In this document: positions 62,338 through 64,000 of the stretch, piece after piece | Numbering within the stretch: the first letter of the stretch is position 1 | Layout: each line of letters starts with the position of its first letter | Assembly (NCBI GenBank): GCA_963704585.1 | Contig: OY969919.1 | Coordinates: 2,108,001 to 2,172,000 of the forward strand | Reading direction: 5' to 3' | Origin: Bog-756 sp963704585 | Lineage (GTDB): Bacteria > Actinomycetota > Acidimicrobiia > Acidimicrobiales > RAAP-2 | Length of the DNA: 64,000 nucleotides | Translations under genes and position numbers: made by a program | The notes under the pieces: generated by a model | Database searches by the model: none | What the model was told of the DNA's origin: nothing | What the model saw: the letters and a program-made list of their open reading frames with translations, nothing else

Positions 62338-63942
62338 GTGCGGCAGGCTGGAGGGGTGACCGAGGACCCCGAACGCTGCTACCGCGCCGTGCTCTCGCGC
62401 GACCCGCGCTTCGACGGCTGGTTCTACACCGCGGTGACCTCGACGGGGATCTACTGTCGCCCGAGCTGCCCCGCCCGCACCCCCGCACGGCGCAACGTCC
62501 GGTTCTACCCCTCGGCGGCCGCGGCCCACCTCGCCGGCTTCCGGGCCTGCAAGCGGTGCAGGCCCGACGCGTCCCCCGGCTCGCCCGAGTGGGACCTGCG
62601 GGCGGACGTGGCCGCACGGGCCATGCGACTGATCGCCGACGGAGTGGTCGACCGTTCGGGCGTCCCGGCGCTCGCCGCCGAGCTGGGCTACAGCGTCCGC
62701 CAGCTGCAGCGGGTCCTGCTCGCCGAGGTCGGGGCCGGTCCGCAGGCCATCGCGACCGCACAACGAGCACAGACCGCGCGGGTGCTGATCGAGACGACCG
62801 ACCTCCCGATGGCCGAGATCGCGTTCGCGGCGGGGTTCTCGAGCATCCGGCAGTACAACGACACGATCCGGTCCGTCTTCGCGGCACCCCCGACCGCGAT
62901 CCGAACGGCCGCCACGGGCTCGCGTCGCCGGGCGGGCGCGGCGGGCCAGGCCCTCACCGTGCGGCTGCCGTTCCGCCGCCCGTTCGCACCCGACAACCTG
63001 TTCGGGCACCTTGCGGCAACCGCGGTGCCCGGCGTCGAGGAGGTCCGTGGCGAGACGTACCGACGGACCCTGCGGACCTCGCACGGCGCCGCGGTCGTCG
63101 AGCTCACGCCGGCGCCCGACCACGTGCGGTGCACGGTCGTGCTGGGCGATCTCCGCGACCTCGGCGCGGTGATCGCACGTTGCCGCCGGCTGCTCGACCT
63201 CGACGCCGATCCCGAAGCCGTCGACCGCCTGCTGAGGGACGACGGCGCACTCGCCCCGCTGATCGCAGCCGCACCCGGACGACGCGTACCGCGCACCGTC
63301 GACGGCGCGGAGTACACGGTGCGCGCCGTCATCGGGCAGCAGATCTCGACGGCGGGGGCGCGGACGCTGGCGCGTCGCATGGTCGAGGCGAGGGGTACGA
63401 CCGTCGACGATCCGCGGGGTGGCCTCACCCACCTCTTCCCGAGCGCGGACGAGCTCGCCGGCGTCGACGTCGGCATGCCGGCTGCCCGGCGACGCACGCT
63501 CGGCGGGCTCGTCGAGGCGCTGGCGACCGGTCGGCTCGCGCTCGGCGTGGGCGCCGATCGGGACGAGGCGAGGACCCAGCTCCGGGCGATCGGGGGGATC
63601 GGCCCGTGGACGCTCGAGATGGTCGCACTGCGCGCCCTCGGCGATCCCGACGCGTTCCCGGCGACCGACCTCGGCATCCGCCGTGCTGCGGAAGCGCTGC
63701 GCCTGCCCGGCACTCCTGACGGTCTGGTCGAGCGGGCAGAAGCCTGGCGGCCGTGGCGCTCGTACGCGGCGCACCACCTGTGGGCGACACGCGACCACCC
63801 GATCAACCGGTGGCCGCCGGCCGGGCGCGTGTCGAACGGACAGGTGCCCGACCGGCGGATGCCCGGCGCGCGGCTCCCGGATCGGCGCGACGGGCGGACG
63901 ACCGGGACGAACGACTGCGCGAGGAGAGGAAGCGTCGCATGA
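62338..63942 (+). CDS. Ada-AlkA fusion: methyl-phosphotriester sensor and 3-methyladenine glycosylase
   Basis: 534 residues from GTG 62338 (AGAAGAGG upstream); GTG 62356 also possible but its GGAGG is too close. N-terminal Ada domain with zinc/methyl-acceptor cysteines GIYCRPSCPARTPARRNVRF ... FRACKRCRPD, an AraC-type helix-turn-helix (VPALAAELGYSVRQLQRVL, MAEIAFAAGFSSIRQYND), then an AlkA domain with YTVRAVIGQQIS, GIGPWTLEMVALRALGDPDAF and catalytic Asp in PATDLGIRRAA. Acts as alkylation-responsive activator plus glycosylase. The ATGA overlap links it to the ogt gene. The last ~45 residues are Arg-rich low complexity. Confidence 0.93.
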   Translation: MRQAGGVTEDPERCYRAVLSRDPRFDGWFYTAVTSTGIYCRPSCPARTPARRNVRFYPSAAAAHLAGFRACKRCRPDASPGSPEWDLRADVAARAMRLIADGVVDRSGVPALAAELGYSVRQLQRVLLAEVGAGPQAIATAQRAQTARVLIETTDLPMAEIAFAAGFSSIRQYNDTIRSVFAAPPTAIRTAATGSRRRAGAAGQALTVRLPFRRPFAPDNLFGHLAATAVPGVEEVRGETYRRTLRTSHGAAVVELTPAPDHVRCTVVLGDLRDLGAVIARCRRLLDLDADPEAVDRLLRDDGALAPLIAAAPGRRVPRTVDGAEYTVRAVIGQQISTAGARTLARRMVEARGTTVDDPRGGLTHLFPSADELAGVDVGMPAARRRTLGGLVEALATGRLALGVGADRDEARTQLRAIGGIGPWTLEMVALRALGDPDAFPATDLGIRRAAEALRLPGTPDGLVERAEAWRPWRSYAAHHLWATRDHPINRWPPAGRVSNGQVPDRRMPGARLPDRRDGRTTGTNDCARRGSVA

Positions 63943-64000
63943 CCATCAGGACGACCACCATGGACAGCCCGGTCGGGGTGCTGACACTCACCGCGGACTC
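63939..64000 (+). CDS. ogt: Start of methylated-DNA-protein cysteine methyltransferase, cut by window end
   Basis: Only the first ~20 residues are visible: MTIRTTTMDSPVGVLTLTAD, the standard N-terminal beta strand of Ogt/MGMT proteins (MDSPxGxLxLxA). ATG 63939 overlaps the Ada-AlkA stop and is preceded by GAGGAGAGG. Location directly after ada-alkA supports the call; the active-site PCHR lies outside the window. Confidence 0.8.
   Translation, partial: MTIRTTTMDSPVGVLTLTAD

Overview
The window is high-GC DNA (coding strands strongly G/C at third positions, many GTG starts) from an actinomycete. The order fhaA-fhaB-pstP-pbpA-pknB, converging on a pabA/trpG-type gene that is followed by crgA, is the Actinomycetota cell-growth locus. 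DUF6285-tailed phosphotransferase, F420/flavin LLM oxidoreductases and the overall gene mix suggest Acidimicrobiia, but that placement is inference.

Left part (1-16 kb): end of a lipocalin-like protein, an APH-type phosphotransferase and a carboxymuconolactone-decarboxylase-like protein in one run; a GNAT acetyltransferase; a membrane-tethered GAF/cyclase-homology sensor with substituted catalytic residues; an MFS exporter; then a set of exported proteins (giant Calx-beta/IPT-repeat protein, membrane-anchored SGNH hydrolase, GH92 alpha-mannosidase), a K+ channel and a small exported Ig-like protein.

Middle part (about 16.7-44.0 kb) looks like an accessory island. It holds an intact IS256-family element with an 8-bp target duplication sitting beside an older IS256 remnant, two decayed IS3-type transposase ends, a solitary IS256-type end, a membrane glycosyltransferase, MscL, an SDR, a diguanylate cyclase, a 1374-residue LamG/hydrolase/Ig protein with a nearly perfect internal 414-bp duplication, a Vgb-like propeller with a cupredoxin-like tail, a SARP-type regulator divergent from a PGRS-like glycine-rich secreted protein, and an operon of ECF sigma factor, membrane protein with a 42-bp minisatellite, and GGDEF-EAL enzyme. 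It ends at a tRNA-Leu(CAG); a roughly 93-bp direct repeat with a 30-bp identical core flanks a GT2 glycosyltransferase immediately next to that tRNA.

Right part (44-64 kb) is core-like: the FHA/PP2C/PBP/Ser-Thr kinase operon (with rodA and pknA absent and an apparent frameshift in pknB), pabA, crgA, thiolase and thioesterase divergent around a perfect palindrome, a ComF-type phosphoribosyltransferase, a MarR-MFS pair with an operator-like palindrome, two LLM oxidoreductases, SRPBCC and SDR proteins, and a DNA alkylation repair group (AlkA-like glycosylase, Ada-AlkA fusion and the start of an Ogt methyltransferase) with a GH18-like and a NERD-like gene between them.
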